NCBI RefSeq assembly: GCF_000526995.1
Contig: NZ_AZUI01000001.1
Location: forward strand, 4,010,001 to 4,074,000
Direction: 5' to 3'
From: Lacrimispora indolis DSM 755
GTDB taxonomy: Bacteria; Bacillota; Clostridia; Lachnospirales; Lachnospiraceae
DNA length: 64,000 bases
The notes beneath the pieces were generated by a model. The model did no database searches and was not told where the DNA came from. It saw nothing but the letters and a program-made list of their open reading frames with translations. Of the stretch, positions 16,902 to 24,428 are shown piece after piece. Every line of letters begins with the position of its first letter. Positions within the stretch are counted from its first letter, which is position 1. The position numbers and the translations under genes are program-made.

Positions 16902-17753
16902 ATGAAAAAATATCAACGGATCATCTTAAGGGTCCTGTTTACCGTAGTCATAGGGGCTCTGGCTGTCTCCATGGTTACCCCGTTTTTATGGATGCTCTCA
17001 GCATCAATGAAGCTTCCGCTGGATGTCATGAAGCTGCCGATTGAATGGATACCAAAATATTTTTATCCGGATAACTACAAGAAAGTGTGGAATGTGGGGG
17101 GCCTGGCAGCAAGGGATTACCATTTTGGCCTGGCATACTGGAACTCCATAAAGATCGCCGTCATCAATCTGACGGGATCGGTGCTTACCAGCACACTGGC
17201 GGGATATGCCTTTGCCAAAATAAAGTTCAGGGGGCGAAATGTTCTGTTCCTGATCTATCTGGCTACCATGATGATCCCCAGCCAGGTAACGCTGATTCCC
17301 AAGTTTGTTATGTTCAACAAAATGGGGCTGACCGGAACTCACTTAACCCTCATCCTGCCGGGACTGATTACCATCACAGGCACATTTCTCATGCGCCAGT
17401 ATTTTATGCAGATCCCCGATGAACTGAGGGAGTCGGCAAGGGTGGACGGCGCCCACGAGTTTCTCATTTGGTTAAAGATCATGGTGCCCATTGCAAAACC
17501 CAATATGGCGTCTCTTGCAATGGTGGTGTTCCTTTGGAACTGGAACAGTTATCTGGAGCCTCTGGTATTTTTAAGCGACTGGAGAATGTATACAATTCCC
17601 ATTGCCCTTACGAATTTTATTGAAGAAAGTGTGACGGAATACAACCTGGTTATGGCGGCGGCAGCCTCTGCCCTGATTCCGGCTTTCCTCGTATTTTTGC
17701 TGGGGCAGAAGTTTCTTGTCAAGGGCCTGGTGGCCGGTGCGGTGAAAGGATAG
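16902..17753 (+). CDS. Sugar ABC transporter permease 2 (MalG/UgpE-like)
   Basis: A 283-residue permease with about six helices; it starts 'VLFTVVIGALAVSMVTPF' and contains 'LWMLSASMKLPLDVMKLP', the usual MalG-type periplasmic entry. The EAA loop is 'DELRESARVDGAHEFLIWLK' and the C-terminal 'GQKFLVKGLVAGAVKG' is the standard ending of this family. The ribosome site is GAAAGGAGG. Only 10 nt separate it from the first FAD oxidoreductase gene, so uptake and intracellular oxidation of the substrate are co-transcribed. Confidence 0.93.
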   Translation: MKKYQRIILRVLFTVVIGALAVSMVTPFLWMLSASMKLPLDVMKLPIEWIPKYFYPDNYKKVWNVGGLAARDYHFGLAYWNSIKIAVINLTGSVLTSTLAGYAFAKIKFRGRNVLFLIYLATMMIPSQVTLIPKFVMFNKMGLTGTHLTLILPGLITITGTFLMRQYFMQIPDELRESARVDGAHEFLIWLKIMVPIAKPNMASLAMVVFLWNWNSYLEPLVFLSDWRMYTIPIALTNFIEESVTEYNLVMAAAASALIPAFLVFLLGQKFLVKGLVAGAVKG

Positions 17754-17763
17754 GATTGAGAAT

Positions 17764-19047
17764 ATGAAATATATAACAGAAAATAAGAGGGAAATCCCTG
17801 TAATACGCGAAGTGGATGTGCTGGTGCTGGGCGGAGGCCCGGCAGGAATCGGGGCGGCGGTTGCGGCTGCAAGAGAAGGCGCAGTAACCATGCTTGCGGA
17901 ACAGACGGGAGATGTGGGAGGAATTGCCACGGCCGGGCTTATGAGCCACTGGACCGGAAAAACCGAAGGTGGATTTTACGAGGAAATCTTAAGCCGTTCG
18001 GCAGAGCTTACCGGAGAGGGACGGCAGATCATCAATCCGGAGCGCTTAAAAACAGTTTTTCTCCGCATGCTTACGGAAGCAGGAGTTTGCCTGCGGCTGT
18101 ATACCTTTGCCAGCGACGCCATTATGGAAGGAAATGTGATTAAGGGAGTGATCCTGGAAAGCAAATCAGGCAGAGAGGCTGTCCTTGCAAAGATCGTCAT
18201 TGACGCCACAGGAGACGGGGATATAGCGGCAAAGGCCGGCGCTCCTTATTCTAAGGGAAGAGAAGGCGACGGCCTCATGCAGCCGGCTACGATCATGTTT
18301 AAGGTGGCAGGTGTAGAGGAGGAAAGAGGTGTTTTTCCTGGCGGTTTTGAAGAAAGCTTTGCCCTTCCTGACGGGGATTTACAGGAGCTTGGGAAAAGAT
18401 ATCTGCCCAGTCCAGCGGGTCATGTGCTCTTATACAAGACAACGCTTCCGGGAGTGGTTACCTGTAATATGACCAACTGCACCGGAGTGGACGGCACAAG
18501 TGTAGAGGATCTTACAAAGGCAACCCTGGTCTGCAGAGAGCAGATGGAGAAAATAGTAGACTTTCTTAGAAGATACGTTCCTGGCTTTGAAAATTGTTAT
18601 ATTATCAGCTCCGCCTCCCTGGTGGGAATCCGGGAAACCAGGCATTTTAAGGGAGAAGAGACCATTACAGAGCAGGATATACTGGAGGCGAGGATATTTG
18701 ACAACTGGGTAGTGGCAAAGGCCAGCTTTAATTTTGACGTGCACAACCTGACCGGCAACGGCCTTGATGAAACCGGATGTCAAAAGCATTTCCCACAGAC
18801 AAAAGGGTACACCATCCCATACGGCTGTTTTGTGCCTCTGGAAATTGACAATCTGTATCTGGCAGGAAGAAACATTTCAGGAACCCACATGGCCCATTCC
18901 AATTACCGCGTCATGCCCATCTGCGCCAATATGGGGCAGGCAGTGGGTATTGCCGCAGCCATGTGCGCTGATTCCGGAATGGTGCCCAGAGCCCTTGAAG
19001 TGAAAAAGGTTCAGAGCCGTCTGATGGAATTGGGGGTGAATCCGTGA
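17764..19047 (+). CDS. FAD-dependent oxidoreductase (FAD_oxidored family), first copy
   Basis: A 427-residue flavoprotein with the N-terminal dinucleotide-binding motif 'VLVLGGGPAGIGAAVAAARE' (about 19-38) and 'GGIATAGLMSHWTG' just after it, typical of the PF12831-type FAD family found in carbohydrate-use loci. 'IDATGDGDIAAKAGAPYSKG' (about 148-167) is the second conserved FAD-contact block, and 'LYLAGRNISGTHMAHSNYRVM' (split near 370) closes the FAD site. No biochemical substrate is established for this family; position in a sugar-uptake operon suggests dehydrogenation of the imported sugar or glycoside. The stop overlaps the GTG start of the second copy. Confidence 0.8.
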   Translation: MKYITENKREIPVIREVDVLVLGGGPAGIGAAVAAAREGAVTMLAEQTGDVGGIATAGLMSHWTGKTEGGFYEEILSRSAELTGEGRQIINPERLKTVFLRMLTEAGVCLRLYTFASDAIMEGNVIKGVILESKSGREAVLAKIVIDATGDGDIAAKAGAPYSKGREGDGLMQPATIMFKVAGVEEERGVFPGGFEESFALPDGDLQELGKRYLPSPAGHVLLYKTTLPGVVTCNMTNCTGVDGTSVEDLTKATLVCREQMEKIVDFLRRYVPGFENCYIISSASLVGIRETRHFKGEETITEQDILEARIFDNWVVAKASFNFDVHNLTGNGLDETGCQKHFPQTKGYTIPYGCFVPLEIDNLYLAGRNISGTHMAHSNYRVMPICANMGQAVGIAAAMCADSGMVPRALEVKKVQSRLMELGVNP

Positions 19048-20795
19048 AAACCCATCATTATGACTTTGTCGTAGTGGGAGGCGGTATGTCCGGCGTCTGC
19101 GCAGCCATTGCCGCCGCCAGAAGAGGAGTGAAAACTGCCCTGATTCATGACAGGCCGGTGTTAGGGGGCAATGCAAGCTCTGAAATCCGGATGCACATCT
19201 GCGGGGCGGATCATCACATGTCGGTTCCAAATGCACGGGAATCCGGGATTTTAGAAGAAATACTTTTGGAAAACAAGCGGAGAAACCCGGAGATGGTATA
19301 TCCGATTTTTGATTCCGTCCTGTGGGAAAAGGTCCATTACCAGGAGAATCTGACTCTTTATTTAAATACTCATATGACCCAGGTCCTGTGTGATGGTGAC
19401 AAGATTGAAGCGGTGTGCGCCCTGCAGATGACAACGGAGAAATCCTTCTGCATTTTCGGCACCATGTTTTTAGATGCAACGGGAGACGGTGTGCTGGGGG
19501 CTAAAGCGGGAGCTGAGTACCGGATCGGAAGAGAGAGCAGTTCCCAATATGGAGAATCCCTGGCTCCGGAAAAAGAGGACCCCTATACCATGGGAAATTC
19601 CCTCATGTTCAAGGCCAGGGATATGGGGCACGAGGTTCCCTTTATAAAGCCCTTCTGGGCCAATACCTATACCGAGGAGCAGCTTAGACTGCGGGACCAC
19701 AGCGATGTCACCTCCGGGTACTGGTGGATCGAGCTGGGGGGCGGAGAACGGGATGTGATTTCCCACGGGGAAGAACTTCGGGATGAGCTGTTAAAAGCTG
19801 TATTCGGCGTATGGGATCATATTAAAAACGGCGGAGATCATGGAGCGGAGCAAATGGAGCTGGAATGGGTGGGCTTTCTGCCTGGAAAAAGGGAAAGCCG
19901 CCGGCTCATGGGCGATTATGTTCTGACAGAAAAGGATTGCCTGGAAAGCACCCGGTTTGAGGATGCCGTAGCCTATGGAGGCTGGCCCATGGATATCCAT
20001 ACGGTAGAGGGCTTTTTAAATGAGAGCGATGATCCTACGGTCTGGAACCAGGTAAACGGCATATATTCCATTCCATATCGCTGCCTGTATTCAAAAAACA
20101 TCCGGAACCTGTTTTTAGGAGGCAGGGCCATCAGCTGTTCCCATGTGGCATTTTCATCCACAAGGGTCATGGGAACCTGCGCGGTCGTGGGCCAGGCGGC
20201 TGGTACGGCCGCTTCCATGGCAGTAACAAGGAATCTGGGGCCAAGAGAGGTCCTGGATTGTGTGGGAGAGCTTCAGCAGGAGCTTTTAAAGGATGGCTGT
20301 TATATTCCCTTTGTTGCCAACCGTGATCCTGCTGATTACGCCAGACAGGCGGCGGTGACAGCTGCCTGCCATATCCCGGGAGGCGAGCCGGAAAAGGTGA
20401 TAAACGGAGTGGCAAGAACAGTGGAGGGAGAGTCAAACTGCTGGCGTGCTCCTATAGAGGGCTGTCCGTCCCTGCTTCTTTCCCTGCCGGAGAAAAAGAC
20501 AATCCAGGAAATACGTCTGGTTCTGGACTCCAATTTAAGCAGAGAGATCACCCCGTCTATAAACCAGGGCGTGTTGTCCAGACAGAAGTCAGGGCCGCCG
20601 CCGGAATTATTAAAGGAGTATGAAGTGGAGATTCTCTTGGAGGGAAAGGTTGTGAATCACATGACAGCTCAGTCCCAGGGCCAGAGGCTTCAGCAGCTAT
20701 ATCTTGACGGAACAGAAGGAGACGCCGTCCGGATCAGGGCCATTTCCACATATGGCAGCAGGGAAGCAACGATTTTTGAAGTGAGAATTTATTGA
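19044..20795 (+). CDS. FAD-dependent oxidoreductase with C-terminal extra domain, second copy
   Basis: A 583-residue flavoprotein starting at GTG 19044, overlapping the previous stop by 4 nt. The dinucleotide motif is 'FVVVGGGMSGVCAAIAAARR', followed by 'LGGNASSEIRMHICGADHH', a signature of this PF12831 subgroup; 'LDATGDGVLGAKAGAEYRIG' and 'LFLGGRAISCSHVAFSSTRVM' (split) complete the FAD site. Residues from about 440 form a separate beta-rich domain ('IQEIRLVLDSNLSREI', 'ISTYGSREATIFEVRIY') resembling a galactose-binding/discoidin-like module. It has no signal peptide, so it is cytoplasmic. Sequence differs enough from the first copy that they are distinct enzymes, possibly acting in sequence. 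Confidence 0.8.
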   Translation: MKTHHYDFVVVGGGMSGVCAAIAAARRGVKTALIHDRPVLGGNASSEIRMHICGADHHMSVPNARESGILEEILLENKRRNPEMVYPIFDSVLWEKVHYQENLTLYLNTHMTQVLCDGDKIEAVCALQMTTEKSFCIFGTMFLDATGDGVLGAKAGAEYRIGRESSSQYGESLAPEKEDPYTMGNSLMFKARDMGHEVPFIKPFWANTYTEEQLRLRDHSDVTSGYWWIELGGGERDVISHGEELRDELLKAVFGVWDHIKNGGDHGAEQMELEWVGFLPGKRESRRLMGDYVLTEKDCLESTRFEDAVAYGGWPMDIHTVEGFLNESDDPTVWNQVNGIYSIPYRCLYSKNIRNLFLGGRAISCSHVAFSSTRVMGTCAVVGQAAGTAASMAVTRNLGPREVLDCVGELQQELLKDGCYIPFVANRDPADYARQAAVTAACHIPGGEPEKVINGVARTVEGESNCWRAPIEGCPSLLLSLPEKKTIQEIRLVLDSNLSREITPSINQGVLSRQKSGPPPELLKEYEVEILLEGKVVNHMTAQSQGQRLQQLYLDGTEGDAVRIRAISTYGSREATIFEVRIY

Positions 20796-20815
20796 TACAG
20801 AGGTAACATATCTGA

Positions 20816-20856
20816 TGCCTTCTCCGGGCCGAATAATCCCGGAGAAGGCATTTTTT
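20816..20856 (+). terminator. Terminator of the sugar-uptake operon
   Basis: TGCCTTCTCCGGG pairs perfectly with CCCGGAGAAGGCA around GCCGAATAAT-type loop sequence, followed by TTTTTT. This is the strongest terminator in the window. Confidence 0.93.
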
Positions 20857-20957
20857 GTCTTTAAAGAAATACTGTTGCCATTTAATTTCATAACCCCATA
20901 TGGAACTTGTTAAAAAATAACGGAAATTTCCGGCAGCAGGACAGGAGAAAAGGAAAA

Positions 20958-20984
20958 ATGAAGATCGTAATATTGGATGGTTAG
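20958..20984 (+). pseudogene. Eight-codon remnant of a 2-hydroxyacid dehydrogenase start
   Basis: ATG 20958, with GGAGAAAAGGA upstream, encodes 'MKIVILDG' and then TAG. 'MKIV(I/V)LDG' is the usual N-terminus of hydroxypyruvate/glycerate dehydrogenases, which continue 'YTLNPGDL'. A few codons later another frame reads 'TLHD'. No body of the gene follows: a strong hairpin (21028-21056) and then the convergent ATPase gene. It is read as a deletion scar; chance resemblance of eight residues is possible. Confidence 0.35.
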
Positions 20985-21027
20985 CGGTTGACTCTGCATG
21001 ACGATTCGTCCGGAATATGTCTGATTT

Positions 21028-21056
21028 GGCGGCGGATGTCTGACCCATCCGCCGCC
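21028..21056. terminator. Strong hairpin without T tail between convergent units
   Basis: GGCGGCGGATG pairs perfectly with CATCCGCCGCC across a 7-nt loop. Neither strand has a T run after it, so it may work as a bidirectional 3'-end stabiliser rather than a terminator. Confidence 0.55.
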
Positions 21057-21074
21057 TGAAATGTTACCATAAAA

Positions 21075-22094
21075 TTATAATGCTGGTTCCATGTCCAGAA
21101 TGTCTGCAGACAAGGTACTTCCCTTACGCAGCTCCTGACGTGCAGCCTGTATCAGGGAATCCATTTTTTCAAGCCCTTCTAATAAGAGCTTTTCTTCCTC
21201 GCTGGTATCCAGAACCTTGCTGATTCCGCCGTTTTTAATAATGATCCTCTTGTCAGCCATAAGCGCCAGAAGGGGGTCATGGGTTGCCATTAAAACGATC
21301 TTATCAGAGGAGACTAAAAGCTCAAGCGCTTTTTTTCGGTCAATTCCGGCATTTTCGATTTCATCGATGAGAACAATGGGAGAAGAGCTTAAAATTGCTG
21401 TATCAGCGATCATTAAGGCTCTGGACTGCCCTCCGCTTAAGCTGGTGACAGGAGTGGTTAAGTCAAACTTTTCTCCTGCCAGATTATTGGCGGCTAAAAT
21501 AATCTGTTCAATAACGATCTGGGGATTTTCCACCAGACGGCTTACGGCGTGCATCCTTAAAAAGTTCTCTACCGTAAGGTCCATGACAAAATTCATGTTC
21601 TGGGACAGCTGTGCCACCAGTCGGTTGTTGGAGGAAAAACGCCATTTATTATCCGGCTTTTCTCCGTTGATCAAAATGCTGCGGCCTGTTGGTGTATCCT
21701 TTTGCGCCGCCCATTCAATATCCGCCAGAAGGCGGCTTTTGCCGGACCCCGTAGGGCCTACGATGGAAATGATTTGTGAGGTTTCCACCGTAAGCTCTGA
21801 AAAGCCCTCCGGATTGCCTGATTTATCAAATCCTGCCAGAATTGTCATGGAAAGAACCCGGTTGCTCTTTTCCAGCCCCAGAAACGCACTCATCTGATCC
21901 ACGTAGACAGGGAGATTGGACAGGAGCTTTTCCTTGTCAATGGCCTGATCTTCCAGTTCTTCTATTGTAAAATGCTCTAAATACTCCTGGAAGGTCTTAT
22001 CCCCATACCCGGTAATATCCAGCTTATTCTGTTCAAAATACGCGCTTGCAAAGGGATATTCCTTAAGCAGCTGGTCTAAACTTAATTCCATCAT
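21075..22094 (-). CDS. Soluble ABC-type ATPase with N-terminal ScdA_N/DUF1858-like segment
   Basis: A 339-residue ATPase. Residues 1-70 ('LLKEYPFASAYFEQNKLD', 'FTIEELEDQAIDKEKLL') resemble the small helical ScdA_N/DUF1858 domain, though without its cysteines. The ABC core follows: Walker A 'GPTGSGKS' (113-120), Q-loop 'AQLSQN' (161-166), signature 'LSGGQ' (219-223), Walker B 'VLIDE' (241-245) and switch His272 in 'ATHDP'. No permease gene is in this operon, so it may not power transport across a membrane. Its start overlaps the GTPase stop by 4 nt, making it the last gene of a three-gene leftward operon. A role in ATP-driven handling of a metal or cofactor is inferred only from the neighbours. 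Confidence 0.75.
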   Translation of the reverse strand: MMELSLDQLLKEYPFASAYFEQNKLDITGYGDKTFQEYLEHFTIEELEDQAIDKEKLLSNLPVYVDQMSAFLGLEKSNRVLSMTILAGFDKSGNPEGFSELTVETSQIISIVGPTGSGKSRLLADIEWAAQKDTPTGRSILINGEKPDNKWRFSSNNRLVAQLSQNMNFVMDLTVENFLRMHAVSRLVENPQIVIEQIILAANNLAGEKFDLTTPVTSLSGGQSRALMIADTAILSSSPIVLIDEIENAGIDRKKALELLVSSDKIVLMATHDPLLALMADKRIIIKNGGISKVLDTSEEEKLLLEGLEKMDSLIQAARQELRKGSTLSADILDMEPAL

Positions 22095-22792
22095 GTCTTA
22101 TCTGCCCCCAAATTGATTTTTTTAATGTTACCCATCTGAAATGCTTCTCCAATCCTCGTTTCTCCAAGACAATAGGAGCAGAGGGCGGAAGGCATGGGGA
22201 AGCGCAGCTGCATGCCTTGGACGGATTCAATGTTCTGGTTCTCGTCATAAAGGAGGCTTCCCAGCTCATAGGCGCCCTGTCCGGTCAGACCGTTTACATG
22301 CATTGTGACTGCACGGGGATTTACGGAGCTTACACAGGAAGCGAAAACCTCACGCTCTGCCTGGGAGACAATATCTCCCTTTGTAATGACCACATAATCC
22401 GCGGATTTTAACATTGGTCCGATTTTTTTCGGGGTATTGATGCCGGATAGGTTGTCAATGACGCAGACACCCTTAATTTCCTTTAAGTAAGGAGAACAGC
22501 GGTTGCAAAGACCGGCGGATTCGGTGATGAGCAAGTCCAGCTTTTCCTCATTGCCCCAATTCACTACCTCCTCAATATTGGAAGCAAAGAAATGATCAGG
22601 GCAGAGGGCGCCGGAAAGTCCTTTTTTAACCGGTATACCGGCCTTTTCGTAGGCAATATCATCATCAGTATAAAGGCAGTCAAATTTAACAACTCCAACC
22701 TTTATATTTCTGTTCTGAAAAGAAGCAATGGTTTTTAAGATCACAGACGTTTTCCCGGAGGAAGGGGGGCCTGAAAAAATAATCAGATTCAT
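22091..22792 (-). CDS. HypB/CobW-like GTPase with paired cysteine motifs
   Basis: A 233-residue P-loop GTPase of the SIMIBI class (HypB, UreG, CobW). Walker A is 'GPPSSGKT' (8-15), the HypB-like switch region is 'DLLITESAGLCNRCSPY', and the G4 guanine-specificity motif is 'TKGD' (137-140). Potential metal ligands are Cys96/Cys99 ('CNRC') and Cys205/Cys208 ('CSYC') with a further Cys64. HypB and UreG insert nickel into enzymes; CobW relatives handle cobalt or zinc. The exact metal cannot be read from sequence. It overlaps both neighbours by 4 nt, so all three proteins are made together and probably act as one machine. Confidence 0.75.
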   Translation of the reverse strand: MNLIIFSGPPSSGKTSVILKTIASFQNRNIKVGVVKFDCLYTDDDIAYEKAGIPVKKGLSGALCPDHFFASNIEEVVNWGNEEKLDLLITESAGLCNRCSPYLKEIKGVCVIDNLSGINTPKKIGPMLKSADYVVITKGDIVSQAEREVFASCVSSVNPRAVTMHVNGLTGQGAYELGSLLYDENQNIESVQGMQLRFPMPSALCSYCLGETRIGEAFQMGNIKKINLGADKT

Positions 22793-24042
22793 ACAATCTC
22801 CTTTTCTGCTGCCTGATAAAACAGCTGTTCCGTAGTTTTGATCAGTTCTCCGATATCATGGCTGTGAATATAATCCCAGCCAAGCCACATGAAATTCTGC
22901 TCCGGCTTTAAGTGGTTATCCACCAGCGGATTGGTAGAAGGGAATTTTCCGTTAGAGGAGAGTATATCTCCTATTTCCCTGGAATAGAGGAAGTCCACAA
23001 ATGGCTTGACCTTTTCCCTGTTCTTTGATCTTGCCAAAAGGAAAATCGGACTGATGATCGCGCCATCCTTTGGCCAAATCGGTCGCAGAGGACTTTTCTC
23101 ATCTGCCATGCTGGCAAAAAAGTAGGGAGAAACCGTAATGGCCGGGACCTTATTTCCTTCCTTTGCAATATGGGATTTTACCATCTGGGCCGGATGCATG
23201 CTGCGCAAAAGGGCCTTACCCATCTTTGTAATGCCCTCATCCCCGTAATACCGGTGGATGTGCAGCAAAAATGCGTTAAACATATCCAAGTCCTTCATAG
23301 GCATGCTGATGCTGTTTTCAAATTCAGGCTTCATTAGATCCGCCCAGCTTTCGGGAAAAGGACGGTCCCCTAAAACAGCCGTATTAACCATAAAGACCGC
23401 CGGAACAATGCCGATGATGGCATACTGGTTTTTGGGGTCCTTTAAGGAAATGGACTCATTGTCAAAATCAGGATTTATTTGCTTAATATCTGAAATATCC
23501 TCAAATACACCCAAATCCCGGTAACGTCCCATCATGCTTTTATCAAAGAATAAGTCAAAGCCAGCCGACAGATAGAGGTCGGATAAGGCGTCTGCATTGC
23601 CGTCTGCGGCTATGACCCGTTCCTTTACATCATCCAGTCCAAGGTTGGCGGATTTTAAATTGTAGTCTACCTTATAGTCCATGAAATCTTTTTGGGATTC
23701 CATCCAGACCTCAAACTTTTCCAGAAGGGGAAGGCGGATGGGGCAGGGCAGTACGCCCTCAATGCGGATATCGCCGCCGTCTTCCTTTCTCGTAGGCGTG
23801 AGCCCGGAAGTGAGATTTGGAAGATTTTGATTAATGACCTCCTCCAGCTTTTCTATGAAAAGCTCCTTATTGAGCTTTCGCATGGATAAAGCCATTTCCA
23901 GGGTGACAGTTTTTCCAAGGGTATTGCGCATGACAGGATTATTTAAATGCTCAAAGCCGTTTGCAACAAATAATCCGATTGTTTCGGGGTATTTTTCGGT
24001 TATATCAAAGATGGTATCGGTTGTTTTTATATAATGTGTCAT
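22789..24042 (-). CDS. Leaderless ABC substrate-binding-fold protein with N-terminal DUF1858-like domain
   Basis: A 417-residue protein. Residues 1-70 are DUF1858-like ('TIFDITEKYPETIGLFVANGF', split here; 'TLEMALSMRKLNKELFIEKL'). Residues 95-410 resemble a type II periplasmic binding protein of the iron/spermidine (FbpA/PotD) sort: 'LSDLYLSAGFDLFFDKSMMG', 'GIVPAVFMVNTAVL', 'PESWADLMKPEFENSISMP' and 'LLARSKNREKVKPFVDFLYS'. There is no signal peptide or lipobox, so the binding fold is predicted to be cytoplasmic, which is unusual. The frame begins at 24075, but ATG 24042 with AAAGGA seven nt upstream fits better. It leads the leftward operon and is divergent from the radical SAM gene. Confidence 0.75.
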   Translation of the reverse strand: MTHYIKTTDTIFDITEKYPETIGLFVANGFEHLNNPVMRNTLGKTVTLEMALSMRKLNKELFIEKLEEVINQNLPNLTSGLTPTRKEDGGDIRIEGVLPCPIRLPLLEKFEVWMESQKDFMDYKVDYNLKSANLGLDDVKERVIAADGNADALSDLYLSAGFDLFFDKSMMGRYRDLGVFEDISDIKQINPDFDNESISLKDPKNQYAIIGIVPAVFMVNTAVLGDRPFPESWADLMKPEFENSISMPMKDLDMFNAFLLHIHRYYGDEGITKMGKALLRSMHPAQMVKSHIAKEGNKVPAITVSPYFFASMADEKSPLRPIWPKDGAIISPIFLLARSKNREKVKPFVDFLYSREIGDILSSNGKFPSTNPLVDNHLKPEQNFMWLGWDYIHSHDIGELIKTTEQLFYQAAEKEIV

Positions 24043-24120
24043 TTTGTTTTCCTTTCTATATGTGATAACGGTCAAGTCGGTGTGATACGCTTATTATAGC
24101 ATGTGATTTCTGGTTTGGTT

Positions 24121-24134
24121 GTTGTAATTACAAC
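24121..24134. promoter_or_regulatory. Perfect 14-bp palindrome GTTGTAATTACAAC
   Basis: It lies in the divergent promoter region, 79 bp upstream of the leftward ATG 24042. A related half (GTTGTTGTAATTA) recurs at 24373, close to the rightward start, and GCGTAATTACAGC follows the importer operon at about 28158. This is a candidate operator shared by both operons. Confidence 0.5.
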
Positions 24135-24428
24135 GAATGCGGATGTGTTATTGATAGTATTTATTAAATACTGTAAAATTACGCCTGTTTTTCAAGTATA
24201 TTATATCTTGGTTTTCCAGGCTTGTGAGGCTGGAATTAATATGGAAAAACCAGGAAATTTATGATAGTATAGCTTATAAGAAGCTCTTTTTTAGCTTCTC
24301 ATAAAAGGTGATAAAAACAGCTTTTATTTCTATAAAGCCGTTAAAGGTTAAAAATATGTGGAATGAAAAAGGGTTGTTGTAATTATGATGAATTAAATGG
24401 TTTAAAGTATAATACAAGGAGAATGCAT

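Noticed and set aside
24363..24428. Twenty-two extra N-terminal residues on the radical SAM protein
   Set aside because: No good ribosome site there; AAGGAG at 24416 and the NirJ-like start support ATG 24429.
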